The notes under the pieces are model-generated. The model saw only the letters and a program-made list of their open reading frames with translations, made no database searches and was not told the DNA's origin. 64,000 nucleotides of DNA from Lacihabitans sp. CS3-21 (GTDB lineage: Bacteria; Bacteroidota; Bacteroidia; Cytophagales; Spirosomataceae): contig NZ_RJUD01000019.1 in NCBI RefSeq assembly GCF_024343675.1, forward strand, positions 1-64,000, written 5' to 3'. The position numbers were made by a program, and so were the translations under genes. Shown here in pieces: positions 1 through 8,182 of the stretch. The number at the start of each line of letters is the position of its first letter. Position 1 is the stretch's first letter.

Positions 1-378
1 GTTAGAAAAATCACACGTTTTGATTTTAACATGAAGTTATTAAGAAATGAAGTAAATGATGATTCTGCTATGCCTTAATGTATCTTAAATTCTTCACTTT
101 CTCAATGTTAGAAAAATCACACGTTTTGATTTTAACATGAAGTTATTAAGAAATGAAGTAAATGATGATTCTGCTATGCCTTAATGTATCTTAAATTCTT
201 CACTTTCTCAATGTTAGAAAAATCACACGTTTTGGTTTTTAACATGAAGTGATTAAGAAATGAAGTTAATGAAGATTTCGGTTGGTCTTAATGCCTCTTA
301 AATTCTTCACTTTCTCAAATTTAGAAAAATCACACGTGTTTAGTTTTTAAAATGAAGCGATTAAGTAAATGAAGGTTT
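1..378. repeat. Tandem array of about 106-bp direct repeats
   Basis: Units begin at 1, 107, 213 and 320. The first two (1-106 and 107-212) are identical; the third (213-319) has diverged and the fourth (320-about 378) is partial. Each unit starts with GTTAGAAAAATCACACG and contains an arm ATTAAGAAATGAAG and, near its end, an inverted arm CTTCACTTTCTCAAT, so each copy could fold. There are no spacers of differing sequence and no convincing open frame. The array touches the window edge, so the copy number is a minimum. Function unknown. Confidence 0.9.
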
Positions 379-383
379 TTTGC

Positions 384-425
384 AAAAAAAAGGATTAAGA
401 AGGTCGAGTTCTCTTAATCCTTTTT
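384..425 (-). terminator. Rho-independent terminator of ppc
   Basis: GGATTAAGA (392-400) pairs with TCTTAATCC (412-420) around an 11-nt loop, with flanking A/T extending the stem. On the minus strand the stem is followed by seven T. It lies 19 nt after the ppc stop codon. Confidence 0.85.
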
Positions 426-443
426 AAATATTTCTAATATCTA

Positions 444-2993
444 TTAAGCGGAGTTTCTACTCGCATTAATATTTCCGAAAAGCGACCTTGTAACCATTTT
501 CTCAAAAACAGTTTTGGCATTTTCGTCTAGATTTTCTTCCACTTCTTGCAAGGCATATTGCTGAATAGCCAACAATGGCAATACAATATTTTCACGATAT
601 TCTACTGACATCATGCTGATAGGGTCAGTTTCCATCAATAATTTTTGACCTGAAACTAAGAGCATATTGTTTATACTTCTCTGTTGTTCTTCATACAAAA
701 TATTCCAAAATTCACCATAAATGGGGTCGTTTTTCATATATGAAGTCAATGGAAAATATGTTTTCGAAAGAGCCATCATGCTATTTTGCATCAAGGTTTT
801 GAAGTATAATGAATTCTCAAAAAGGTCTTTCAAATCCTCCAATTTTCCTTCATCTATTTTAGACTGAAGAGCAGTACCAAATCCAAAGAAGCCCGGAACA
901 TTTTGTTTTAATTGACTCCATGATCCCACAAAAGGGATAGCCCGTAAGTCGCTCAATTTAAGCTGACTAGAAGTGCTTCTTTTACTTGGTCGGCTTCCGA
1001 TTTTGGTTTTTCCGTAATATTTGAGCGGGCTTTTATGTTCCAGATATGATACAAATAGCGGATGATTTTTTAATTCTAAATACTTCTTGCCACCCACTTC
1101 AGCCAATTCTTCTATAAGGTCACGTTCTTGACTACTTATCAGTGATTTGTCGTCTGTAAAGATGTCGTTTATTACTCCTGCTGATAGCAACTGTTCGAAG
1201 TTGAAAATCGCCTGAGGTTTTGAGCCATACATTGAAGAGATGGTTTGTCCTTGTATGGTTATCTGGATTTCATTATTCGCAATACTTGGACCCTGTGAAG
1301 CATAAAACTGATGCGTTTTGCCACCACCACGAGCTGGAGGGCCGCCTCTGCCGTCAAAAAAGACGACATTTATGCCGTTTTCCATTGATACGGCTGTTAG
1401 GTTTTCCTTTGCTTTGTAAATCTCCCAGTTGGCTTTTATATATCCACCATCTTTGGTTCCATCCGAAAAACCAAGCATAATCGTTTGGAAATCAGAACGG
1501 TACTTGAGTTGTTTTTTGTAATATTCTAAATTATAAAGCTCACCCATAGATTGTCTGGCAGTATCCAAACCTTCGATGGTTTCGAAAAGGGGTACTATAT
1601 CAACGTTTATTTCTTCTATTCCACAAAACTTAAACATAGCCAATACTTCCAATACAGAACACGATGAAGTAGAGTTAGAAATGATGTATCTGTGGCATGC
1701 TTTTTCGCCATTCTTGGTTTGTATTTCTTTGATTGCCCTGATAGTTTTGAAGGTGTCTTTTACTAGAGGGTCTTCAAATTCGTCTTCATTAACTATAATG
1801 TCATTATTGGTCAAGAAAGCAACTTTTTCTTCATGAGACCAAGCCGCATAAGGTTGGTCAGAAACATTGTATTTGGCCACAACAGCTTGAAAAACAGCTT
1901 CGTGGATACTACTGTCTTGTCTGATGTCAAGGCTAGCGAAGTGCATACCGAACAATTTTACTCTTCTGATAAACCTGTCCAACTCATCCAAAAACATCGA
2001 GTTGTGGTTGCTTACCATTTTGTCTCTAACCTCTGCCAAGGCTCCCAAAAGTTCCGGGGCCGTAAGGTCATTGTTAAGACCAAACATGTTGGTATAAATA
2101 CGATTGTTTATTTTATCCAAAAGTGGAATCACACCTTTGAAAGTAAACCTACGTCTGATGTCTTTGAAATGATTGTAATAGCATTTCAAAATATTTGTTC
2201 TGAGTTCTTGAGCAACTTTCTTACTGATTTCGGCGGTGACAAATGGGTTACCGTCTCTGTCGCCTCCTGGCCAAAAACCAAGGTCAATAATAGACCTAAA
2301 GGCTTCTTCTTCGTCTAAGATATCATTGTATATGAGGTCATGAAGTTGACCAATTGCCTCGTAATAAACATGTCTGAGATAGAAAATTATACTTTGGGCT
2401 TCTTGGACCGGAGTGGGTTGTTCGTCATTGATAAACGGTGTTTTGCCCAATTGCTGCAGTAAAGCATCTATGGCATTTATATCGTTTACAGCAATGCAAG
2501 CTTCTAAGTCTTGTATGATTCTGAGTACTGAATTGGGATAAAATTGGGTTGGGTGGGCGGTGAAAACTACTCTTACCTTAAAGTTTTTTAGTTTTTCTTT
2601 AACTTCTTCTATTTTGCCATGCTGGGAGGCCAAGGCAATGATAGAGGCTAAAGTTCCTTTTGTGTTGGTAGCATTGAGTTTCTCGAAAGCTGCGTCCTCA
2701 ACAGAGTCAAAAAGTACAACTTGACGTTCGATATAGGTGATAAATCTAAAAAGCAAGTCTATTTTCTCTTTCTCTGTCTTGATGTTTGTATACCGATCAA
2801 AAAAAGAATTGATTATTTCTTTTGGCGTAAGGCCACCTTCAAATCCTTGTTTGGCTTTGTCATGCAAAAATGGCATAAGTGTGCCAATATTGGTCATCTT
2901 ATCATACGGCAACCTCGAAAAAAGGGTGTTGAATACCAAATATTTGTTATGTACCTCTTGGGTAAATAAGGTCTCAAGATTTTGTTTAGACAT
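444..2993 (-). CDS. ppc: Phosphoenolpyruvate carboxylase
   Basis: Cytoplasmic anaplerotic enzyme that carboxylates phosphoenolpyruvate with bicarbonate to oxaloacetate. The 849-residue product is near the usual family size. Visible signatures are FTAHPT with the catalytic histidine (about residue 146), the GGDRDGNPFVT block (about 246), and a glycine-rich loop FDGRGGPPARGGGKTHQF in the C-terminal half. The loop is divergent: family members usually have FHGRGG, and the C-terminus here ends RNSA rather than the nearly invariant NTG. Single gene with its own promoter and terminator; the next gene upstream ends 166 nt away. The start ATG at 2993 fits the family N-terminus. Assignment is firm; the altered C-terminus might affect regulation or catalysis (inference). 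Confidence 0.95.
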   Translation of the reverse strand: MSKQNLETLFTQEVHNKYLVFNTLFSRLPYDKMTNIGTLMPFLHDKAKQGFEGGLTPKEIINSFFDRYTNIKTEKEKIDLLFRFITYIERQVVLFDSVEDAAFEKLNATNTKGTLASIIALASQHGKIEEVKEKLKNFKVRVVFTAHPTQFYPNSVLRIIQDLEACIAVNDINAIDALLQQLGKTPFINDEQPTPVQEAQSIIFYLRHVYYEAIGQLHDLIYNDILDEEEAFRSIIDLGFWPGGDRDGNPFVTAEISKKVAQELRTNILKCYYNHFKDIRRRFTFKGVIPLLDKINNRIYTNMFGLNNDLTAPELLGALAEVRDKMVSNHNSMFLDELDRFIRRVKLFGMHFASLDIRQDSSIHEAVFQAVVAKYNVSDQPYAAWSHEEKVAFLTNNDIIVNEDEFEDPLVKDTFKTIRAIKEIQTKNGEKACHRYIISNSTSSCSVLEVLAMFKFCGIEEINVDIVPLFETIEGLDTARQSMGELYNLEYYKKQLKYRSDFQTIMLGFSDGTKDGGYIKANWEIYKAKENLTAVSMENGINVVFFDGRGGPPARGGGKTHQFYASQGPSIANNEIQITIQGQTISSMYGSKPQAIFNFEQLLSAGVINDIFTDDKSLISSQERDLIEELAEVGGKKYLELKNHPLFVSYLEHKSPLKYYGKTKIGSRPSKRSTSSQLKLSDLRAIPFVGSWSQLKQNVPGFFGFGTALQSKIDEGKLEDLKDLFENSLYFKTLMQNSMMALSKTYFPLTSYMKNDPIYGEFWNILYEEQQRSINNMLLVSGQKLLMETDPISMMSVEYRENIVLPLLAIQQYALQEVEENLDENAKTVFEKMVTRSLFGNINASRNSA

Positions 2994-3026
2994 GGTTTTG
3001 TTTTTCCAAATGATAATAATTCAAAA

Positions 3027-3034
3027 CAAAGATA
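3027..3034 (-). promoter_or_regulatory. Candidate -7 box of ppc promoter
   Basis: TATCTTTG on the minus strand matches the Bacteroidota consensus TAnnTTTG, 34 nt upstream of the ppc start. No convincing -33 TTG at the usual spacing was seen. Confidence 0.5.
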
Positions 3035-3159
3035 ATAAAACACAAAAAATAGAAGGAAATTGTGGTGATTTGTTGCCTAAAAGGAAGTAAAATGTTATTT
3101 ATTCCAAATTAAATATTGGTAAATTGATATTTTTTAGAATAAAACCTTTGCATAGTTGT

Positions 3160-4200
3160 TTAAAATAAAGTCAATTGTATGTCTTTTAAAGTTCTGAACG
3201 AGCTTTTGTTCAATTCAGGGAAAGTAAAATTAGGAAAGAATTTCTCTTTGGCTATTTTTAAAGATTGATGAAAAGAATCAGCTAATATTCCGCTTCCTTT
3301 CATTCTTTCTTTGGGTATTTTACTGCCGAGATTTCCTCCGTGAAGACTACGAATCTGGTTTAAGATTTTATCTGCTCGGTCGGGATAATGTGTTTTTGCC
3401 CATTGCATAAAAATAGGTTCTACTACATCATTAAGCCTGACCATTGTAGACGAAAACCCAAAGGCTCCATTCAAATAAAATTGCTCAGCCAATGTAAAAA
3501 TTTCGTGGCTGTTAACAGCCGGAATGATGGGAGCAATCATGCCAAAAACAGGAATGTCATTTTCTGCAAGCACTTTCATGGCCTTGAGTTTGTTGGCAGC
3601 AGAAGAGGTGCGAGGTTCAAGAACTCTTCGTGTTTCTTCATTCAAAGTAGTGATGGATAAAGCCACAGCCACCAAATTATCTTTTCTGAGCTCCAATAAA
3701 ATATCCAAATCTCTTAGCAAAAGGGCATTTTTAGTAATAATAGTAAGTGGATGTTTATGTTTTAAGCAAACTTCCAGTAATTGTCGAGTAAGTTTGAATT
3801 TTCGTTCAGCAGGTTGATAACAATCGGTATTTCCTGAAAATGAAATGGGATTTGGTACGTAATTGCGTTTTTGAAAATGCTTTTCGAGGAGAGCGGGAGC
3901 GTCGGGTTTGTAAAGGATTTTTCGCTCAAAATCTACACCTGCATTCAGCGACCAATACTCATGCGTGGGTCGTGCATAACAATATGAACAGCCATGTTCG
4001 CAGCCTTGGTAAGGGTTTAGAGATTGTACAAAGGGCAAGTCTATGCTTTTGACCTGATTTACAATGGTTTTGGCATGTACTTTTATGAATTCTGTCTTGG
4101 TTTTTGTTTCTTCATAGTCGTAGTCGTTTTCCCAAAACGCTACGGTTTCCGTTTTGTCAAACCGATTTTTTACATTGTTTACAGCTCCTTGTCCTTTCAT
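3160..4200 (-). CDS. PA0069-type radical SAM protein (SPL-like)
   Basis: 346-residue protein of the radical SAM superfamily, related in layout to spore photoproduct lyase-like proteins annotated as PA0069 family. The iron-sulfur motif is CEHGCSYCYARPTHEYW at about residues 67-83 (CxxxCxxC), preceded by SLNPYQGCEHG. A second conserved patch SFSGNTDCYQPAE lies near 125. The family binds a 4Fe-4S cluster and S-adenosylmethionine, but its substrate is not established to my knowledge. The start ATG at 4200 is followed by a short polar N-terminus. It stands alone between ppc and the DinB operon. Superfamily certain, function unknown. Confidence 0.88.
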   Translation of the reverse strand: MKGQGAVNNVKNRFDKTETVAFWENDYDYEETKTKTEFIKVHAKTIVNQVKSIDLPFVQSLNPYQGCEHGCSYCYARPTHEYWSLNAGVDFERKILYKPDAPALLEKHFQKRNYVPNPISFSGNTDCYQPAERKFKLTRQLLEVCLKHKHPLTIITKNALLLRDLDILLELRKDNLVAVALSITTLNEETRRVLEPRTSSAANKLKAMKVLAENDIPVFGMIAPIIPAVNSHEIFTLAEQFYLNGAFGFSSTMVRLNDVVEPIFMQWAKTHYPDRADKILNQIRSLHGGNLGSKIPKERMKGSGILADSFHQSLKIAKEKFFPNFTFPELNKSSFRTLKDIQLTLF

Positions 4201-4305
4201 TTTCTAAAAGTAAGAAGCTAGAGTTGAATTAGAAAAAAATGCTAAATTCCTTGGAGCTATTTGGCTTATTTTTTTGCCATTAAAGCATGAATGATTTGTA
4301 TAAAC

Positions 4306-4515
4306 CTATTCTTTTACTTTATTTTTTCTCCCAAAAATAAAATATATCAGACCACCAAAGGGCACAAAGATGGTCACCAACACCCAAATAAGTTTGTGGT
4401 TTCCTTCAAATTTACTTCTTACGATATCTATAATCGCAAAAATCATGAATAGCCAAAAGGAAAACACCATGATTTGCCAAAAAACCAAACCGAAAGAAGG
4501 GGATAAGTAATTCAT
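4306..4515 (-). CDS. Small membrane protein with PLDc_N-type domain
   Basis: 69 residues with two hydrophobic helices (about 10-28 and 42-62). The second ends in FVPFGGLIYFIFGRKNK, typical of the small PLDc_N (phospholipase D nuclease N-terminal, or cardiolipin synthase N-terminal) domain found as stand-alone proteins. Probably an inner-membrane protein. It begins 3 nt after the stop of the preceding membrane-protein gene, so it is the last gene of the operon reading from DinB. No catalytic domain is present; the biochemical role is unknown. Confidence 0.75.
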   Translation of the reverse strand: MNYLSPSFGLVFWQIMVFSFWLFMIFAIIDIVRSKFEGNHKLIWVLVTIFVPFGGLIYFIFGRKNKVKE

Positions 4516-4518
4516 GTT

Positions 4519-4896
4519 TTATTTTTTTGTTAAAACGCCGAGCATCCATGCTGCTAAAACACCCACTGCAGTACTTAATGCTATGGCATAAATATAGCTC
4601 CGAATAAGAAATGCACCGTTGTCTTTACCGAAGATATTGAAGAGGTCTTTGGTAAAAGCAAAGTAGGCTATTTCAAGAAATAAAGGTAGTAGTAATATCC
4701 AGAAGTTGATTTCCAGGTTTTTGGTGAAATAGTATACCAAGGCAGAGATGAGTAAAAGAGGAATGGCGACAATCAGTTGTATAATTGGCCCTACACCAAC
4801 TTCGCTGCCCGGATAGCTGCTTTTGGTAATGATAAGTATGTTTAAAATGAAAGCAAGAATTACGATTCCGAGCAGAATAAAATACATTTTGTCCAT
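4519..4896 (-). CDS. Conserved hypothetical four-helix membrane protein
   Basis: 125 residues, mostly hydrophobic, with about four predicted membrane segments (about 5-25, 37-60, 66-85, 98-121). No motif I recognise. It lies 9 nt downstream of the class V aminotransferase gene and 3 nt upstream of the PLDc_N gene, so co-transcription is likely. A role cannot be assigned. Confidence 0.65.
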   Translation of the reverse strand: MDKMYFILLGIVILAFILNILIITKSSYPGSEVGVGPIIQLIVAIPLLLISALVYYFTKNLEINFWILLLPLFLEIAYFAFTKDLFNIFGKDNGAFLIRSYIYAIALSTAVGVLAAWMLGVLTKK

Positions 4897-4905
4897 GGTC
4901 TGTTT

Positions 4906-6114
4906 TTAAGGGGTTTTGTTTTTTAGTATTATAATTTTTGTTGGATATAGGCTGTTTTTTTCTAATGTTTTGGTAAAAAGCTCCATGTCATTTTCATCGT
5001 TCCAAACATTTATGGATAATCGGATAGCGTTTCCACGGTAGGATACAAACACTTTTTCGTCAGAAAGAGCCTTTTGGATAGTTTCGATTTTGAGGTCTTT
5101 AGGTAACCTTATTCCAAACAAATGTGCAGATCGAAAATCTTCATTTTCAATCCAATAGCCTGCTTTTCTTAGTCTTTCTATGAAAGGTTTTGCTAGGTTT
5201 TTGGCGTAGTTTTGAACCTCCTCTGGCTGCCATTCTATTAATAAATCAAGGGCTTTTTCTACCATGGGTAGGTTGATGAAATTACTAAATTCACCCATGT
5301 TGTACCTGAAAGCACCTTCTTGATAGTCAGTCTGATAGTTGATGAGGTTTTTGAAATCTTGACTATTTTTTCGTCCAATCCAGGTTTGTTCAAGCGGAAA
5401 ACCATCATCAAAGTATTTGCCAAAATAAGCTAGAGTTGTACCATAAGGTCCTAGAAGCCATTTATAAGTGGCAGCAACTAGAAAATCTGGTCGTATTTCC
5501 TGAATATCAAACGCATAAGCTCCCAAGTGTTGGGTGGCATCTATTATCAATAAGATACCATTCTGCAGACATTTCTCTTTGATTTTTTCGAGATTAAAGA
5601 GTGTGCCATCTGCCCAATGTGTAGGTGAAATACAAACAGCCAAAGCTTCAGAATTCAAAGCTTTTAAAAGGGCTTCATTCCAGTTTTTGCCTCTATTTTC
5701 TAGGTTTAGGGGTGCTTGGATGGTTTCAATGCTTACTTTCGGGTTTTCGGAAATAAGTTCTCCCCAAGCATAAACATCGCTTGGGAATTCCTCGCCCACC
5801 AGTACAACTTTGGTTTTTTGATTTGGAATTCCCTTTTTCAAAATGTTTTTTACCACCGTTGCCATACCATACGAGACGGAAGGCATTATTGCAATCTGCT
5901 CATAGTCAGGGCAGTTAATAAGCTTGGCGAACTTTTTCTTGACATGAATGGCAGTGTCAAAAAAATGCTCTTGGCTTATTTCATATGGTTGTGATTTTCT
6001 TAATAAACCCTTTATACCAGCTTCTTCCACTATTTTCGGTAGTGGCGACATGGTGGCACAATTGAGATAATGTATGTTTTCAGGTAAAGAGAAAAACGCT
6101 TTTTTATCTTGCAT
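4906..6114 (-). CDS. Class V aminotransferase (PLP enzyme)
   Basis: 402-residue pyridoxal-phosphate enzyme of the class V family (cysteine desulfurase/kynureninase/isopenicillin epimerase group). DATQHLGAYAFD (about 192-203) gives the aspartate and histidine that contact the cofactor, and the AATYKWLLGPYG stretch (about 214-225) carries the Schiff-base lysine. No desulfurase active-site cysteine loop is evident near the C-terminus, so SufS/IscS activity is not supported; the substrate is unknown. It starts 7 nt after the DinB gene stop and is 9 nt from the next gene, implying a four-gene operon (6754 to 4306). Confidence 0.85.
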   Translation of the reverse strand: MQDKKAFFSLPENIHYLNCATMSPLPKIVEEAGIKGLLRKSQPYEISQEHFFDTAIHVKKKFAKLINCPDYEQIAIMPSVSYGMATVVKNILKKGIPNQKTKVVLVGEEFPSDVYAWGELISENPKVSIETIQAPLNLENRGKNWNEALLKALNSEALAVCISPTHWADGTLFNLEKIKEKCLQNGILLIIDATQHLGAYAFDIQEIRPDFLVAATYKWLLGPYGTTLAYFGKYFDDGFPLEQTWIGRKNSQDFKNLINYQTDYQEGAFRYNMGEFSNFINLPMVEKALDLLIEWQPEEVQNYAKNLAKPFIERLRKAGYWIENEDFRSAHLFGIRLPKDLKIETIQKALSDEKVFVSYRGNAIRLSINVWNDENDMELFTKTLEKNSLYPTKIIILKNKTP

Positions 6115-6121
6115 TAAAATT

Positions 6122-6754
6122 TTATTTCGGCATTCTTTTGGCGTACCAAGTCATTTGTCCACGGTGGTTGGCAAAATGTTCGGCTACATGAAACCATTTG
6201 CAGTAATTATTCCAGTCCCAGTCTTTGGTTTCACCAGAAAGGAACCATTTATCATCTCTTTTTTTAAATTCGGCTTTGGATTTTTCCCTCACTTCATTCA
6301 TGGCGTCTTTGTAAAAACTGAGCGGATTGCCCTTTATTTGTTTCCGAGCATCCTCTTCCAGATTCATGGCCACATTCCACTTTTCTTTATTTTCTTTCGT
6401 GAAGTCTTCGAGATTAAAGAAGGTAATGTCTTGATAAATAACTTCAGTGGCAGCCAAATGCATCATTAAAGAACCAATAGAGTTGGAATCCTTGTCATGG
6501 ATGTAGTCCAACTGTTCAATGCTTAGTTTTTTGTTGTAACTAATCACGGAGTTACTCAACCAATCTAACATTGTGATAAGTGTACCTATTTGAGGCGTGT
6601 AACCTTCAATAGGTCCAATTAAGTTGATATTTCTGTCGGCAGGAAGCGTCTTGCCGTAACCATTGCGAGGAAGTACCAAGGCTCCTGCACCCATGGCAGT
6701 TATTCCGAATGAAGTTTCTAGAAAGTTTCTCCGATTAAATTTTTCGTTGTTCAT
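6122..6754 (-). CDS. Secreted DinB-fold protein
   Basis: 210 residues. The N-terminus NRRNFLETSFG followed by a short hydrophobic alanine/glycine stretch resembles a twin-arginine signal. The remainder fits the DinB/YfiT-like four-helix fold: a histidine in SLMMHLAATEVIYQD, and the closing HVAEHFANHRGQMTWY, which supply the usual three metal-binding histidines. Family members are metal-dependent thiol transferases or hydrolases, mostly uncharacterised. First gene of the operon with the aminotransferase. Export of a DinB-fold protein is less common than the cytoplasmic form. Fold assignment is good, function open. Confidence 0.75.
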   Translation of the reverse strand: MNNEKFNRRNFLETSFGITAMGAGALVLPRNGYGKTLPADRNINLIGPIEGYTPQIGTLITMLDWLSNSVISYNKKLSIEQLDYIHDKDSNSIGSLMMHLAATEVIYQDITFFNLEDFTKENKEKWNVAMNLEEDARKQIKGNPLSFYKDAMNEVREKSKAEFKKRDDKWFLSGETKDWDWNNYCKWFHVAEHFANHRGQMTWYAKRMPK

Positions 6755-6836
6755 AGTTTAGGCGTTTAAGTTTGCATAAATGTATGAAAAATTGGGTTTT
6801 AAATTCAAGAGGAATCACCAAAAAACTTTTTAGCAA

Positions 6837-8084
6837 TTATACAGTCGGGGGTTTTTTCTTGCCAAAAAACTTCTTTTTGAATGGTTTATTGAAGCTACGT
6901 TTTTCGACAGAATATGCAGGAGCAGGCCCAAGTCCTAAACTTTCTGTGATATTTTGTTTTTCCACTTCTCTTTCAAGTAGTTTCTCTATACTCGCTATTT
7001 TTCGTTGATCTTTTTCGTTGATAAAAGTGAAGGAAGTTCCGGTAGTTTCAGCACGAGCAGTTCTACCTATTCGGTGAATGTAATCTTCGGCATCGCGTGG
7101 GACGTCATAGTTTATCACCAAATTTAGATTATTGATGTCAATTCCCCTAGAAAGTACATCTGTAGCTACTAAAATATTGAAATTTTTGTTTTTAAATCCT
7201 CTCAAATACTCCTCACGTTCTTCTTGGCTATTGTCAGAAGATATACCTCTGGCCATTATTTTTACTTTTCCCAAGGCTCTAATAATCTGATTGATCATTG
7301 ATTTTTGAGAAGAGAAAATAATTATAGTTAGGTCTTTTTTGTCTTTCAATAAATGAATTAAAAGTGGGAGTTTTTGGTGATCAGCTGCTAAGAAAAACTG
7401 TTGGTCAATACCCACTGCTGGCTTAGAAACTGCCAGTTTGATTTCTTCTGGATTTCTTAGAATTTTGTTAGCGAAATCTCTGATTTTCTGCGGCATTGTA
7501 GCCGAAAACATCAAATTTTGGCGGTTGACAGGTAAGTGTTTGATAACATATAGAATGTCATCTGAGAATCCCATGTCTAACATTTTGTCGGCTTCGTCGA
7601 GTACCAAGCATTTGAGGTCATCAAACTTAACATCGCCTGACTTCATGTGTGCGAGTAGTCGACCTGGGGTGGCAATGATTATGTCTGCTCCATCCACCAA
7701 GGCTTTGCGTTGCTGGTCCCAGTTCTCACCTTTTCCTCCACCATAAATTGCTAGTGATGTGGCTCTTATGAAATAACTAAACCCTTCTATTTGTTCGTCT
7801 ATCTGTTTGGCCAGCTCACGTGTTGGCACCAAAATTAAAGCTGTAATGTGCTCGTTTCCGCTTCTAATAATCAAATCCAAAAGTGGAATTAAATAAGCAG
7901 CTGTTTTGCCAGTACCCGTTTGAGCCGAAGCTATTAGGTCTTTACCGTCGAGAATAATCGGGATGGCCATTTCTTGTATGGGCGAGGCCTGAAGGTAGTT
8001 CATGGCATCTATACCAGCCAGTACGTCTTCGTGTATATTGAGTTCGTTGAATTGCAATTGTTTACTATTTATTTTATTAGCCAA
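6837..8084 (-). CDS. DEAD-box ATP-dependent RNA helicase
   Basis: 415-residue RNA helicase. Motifs appear in order: Q motif ending in SPIQEMAIP, motif I AQTGTGKT, Ia PTRELAKQ, TPGRLL, motif II DEAD in VLDEADKMLDMGF, motif III SAT, then helicase C-terminal ATDVLSRGIDI and HRIGRTAR. It remodels RNA duplexes in ribosome assembly or mRNA decay; the RhlE-like group is the closest by general layout. A short basic tail (KPFKKKFFGKKK) probably helps RNA binding. Transcribed alone from a good promoter at 8098-8127. Confidence 0.95.
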   Translation of the reverse strand: MANKINSKQLQFNELNIHEDVLAGIDAMNYLQASPIQEMAIPIILDGKDLIASAQTGTGKTAAYLIPLLDLIIRSGNEHITALILVPTRELAKQIDEQIEGFSYFIRATSLAIYGGGKGENWDQQRKALVDGADIIIATPGRLLAHMKSGDVKFDDLKCLVLDEADKMLDMGFSDDILYVIKHLPVNRQNLMFSATMPQKIRDFANKILRNPEEIKLAVSKPAVGIDQQFFLAADHQKLPLLIHLLKDKKDLTIIIFSSQKSMINQIIRALGKVKIMARGISSDNSQEEREEYLRGFKNKNFNILVATDVLSRGIDINNLNLVINYDVPRDAEDYIHRIGRTARAETTGTSFTFINEKDQRKIASIEKLLEREVEKQNITESLGLGPAPAYSVEKRSFNKPFKKKFFGKKKPPTV

Positions 8085-8097
8085 AGCTAGAATAATA

Positions 8098-8127
8098 CAA
8101 ATATAGTGTTAAGTGTGCAAAGAGCAA
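8098..8127 (-). promoter_or_regulatory. Bacteroidota-type promoter of the DEAD-box helicase
   Basis: On the minus strand TTG (8127-8125) is followed after 19 nt by TATATTTG (8105-8098), an exact match to the TTG-N19-TAnnTTTG architecture of Bacteroidota promoters. It lies 14 nt upstream of the start codon. Confidence 0.7.
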
Positions 8128-8182
8128 TATATTAGGCCATTGATGATGGACGAAATGGGTTTGATTCAGAGGTTTTTCTGAA

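Noticed and set aside
1-378. CRISPR array at the left edge
   Set aside because: Units of about 106 bp are contiguous, without short repeats separated by unique spacers, and no cas genes are present.
1833-2318. Long plus-strand open frame opposite ppc (161 codons)
   Set aside because: It is the antisense shadow of a well-supported gene, has no recognisable motifs and no promoter or leader. The same applies to the other antisense frames under 180 codons in the window.
4906-6114. Cysteine desulfurase SufS
   Set aside because: Class V fold fits, but no suf genes are nearby and the catalytic cysteine loop near the C-terminus is not evident.
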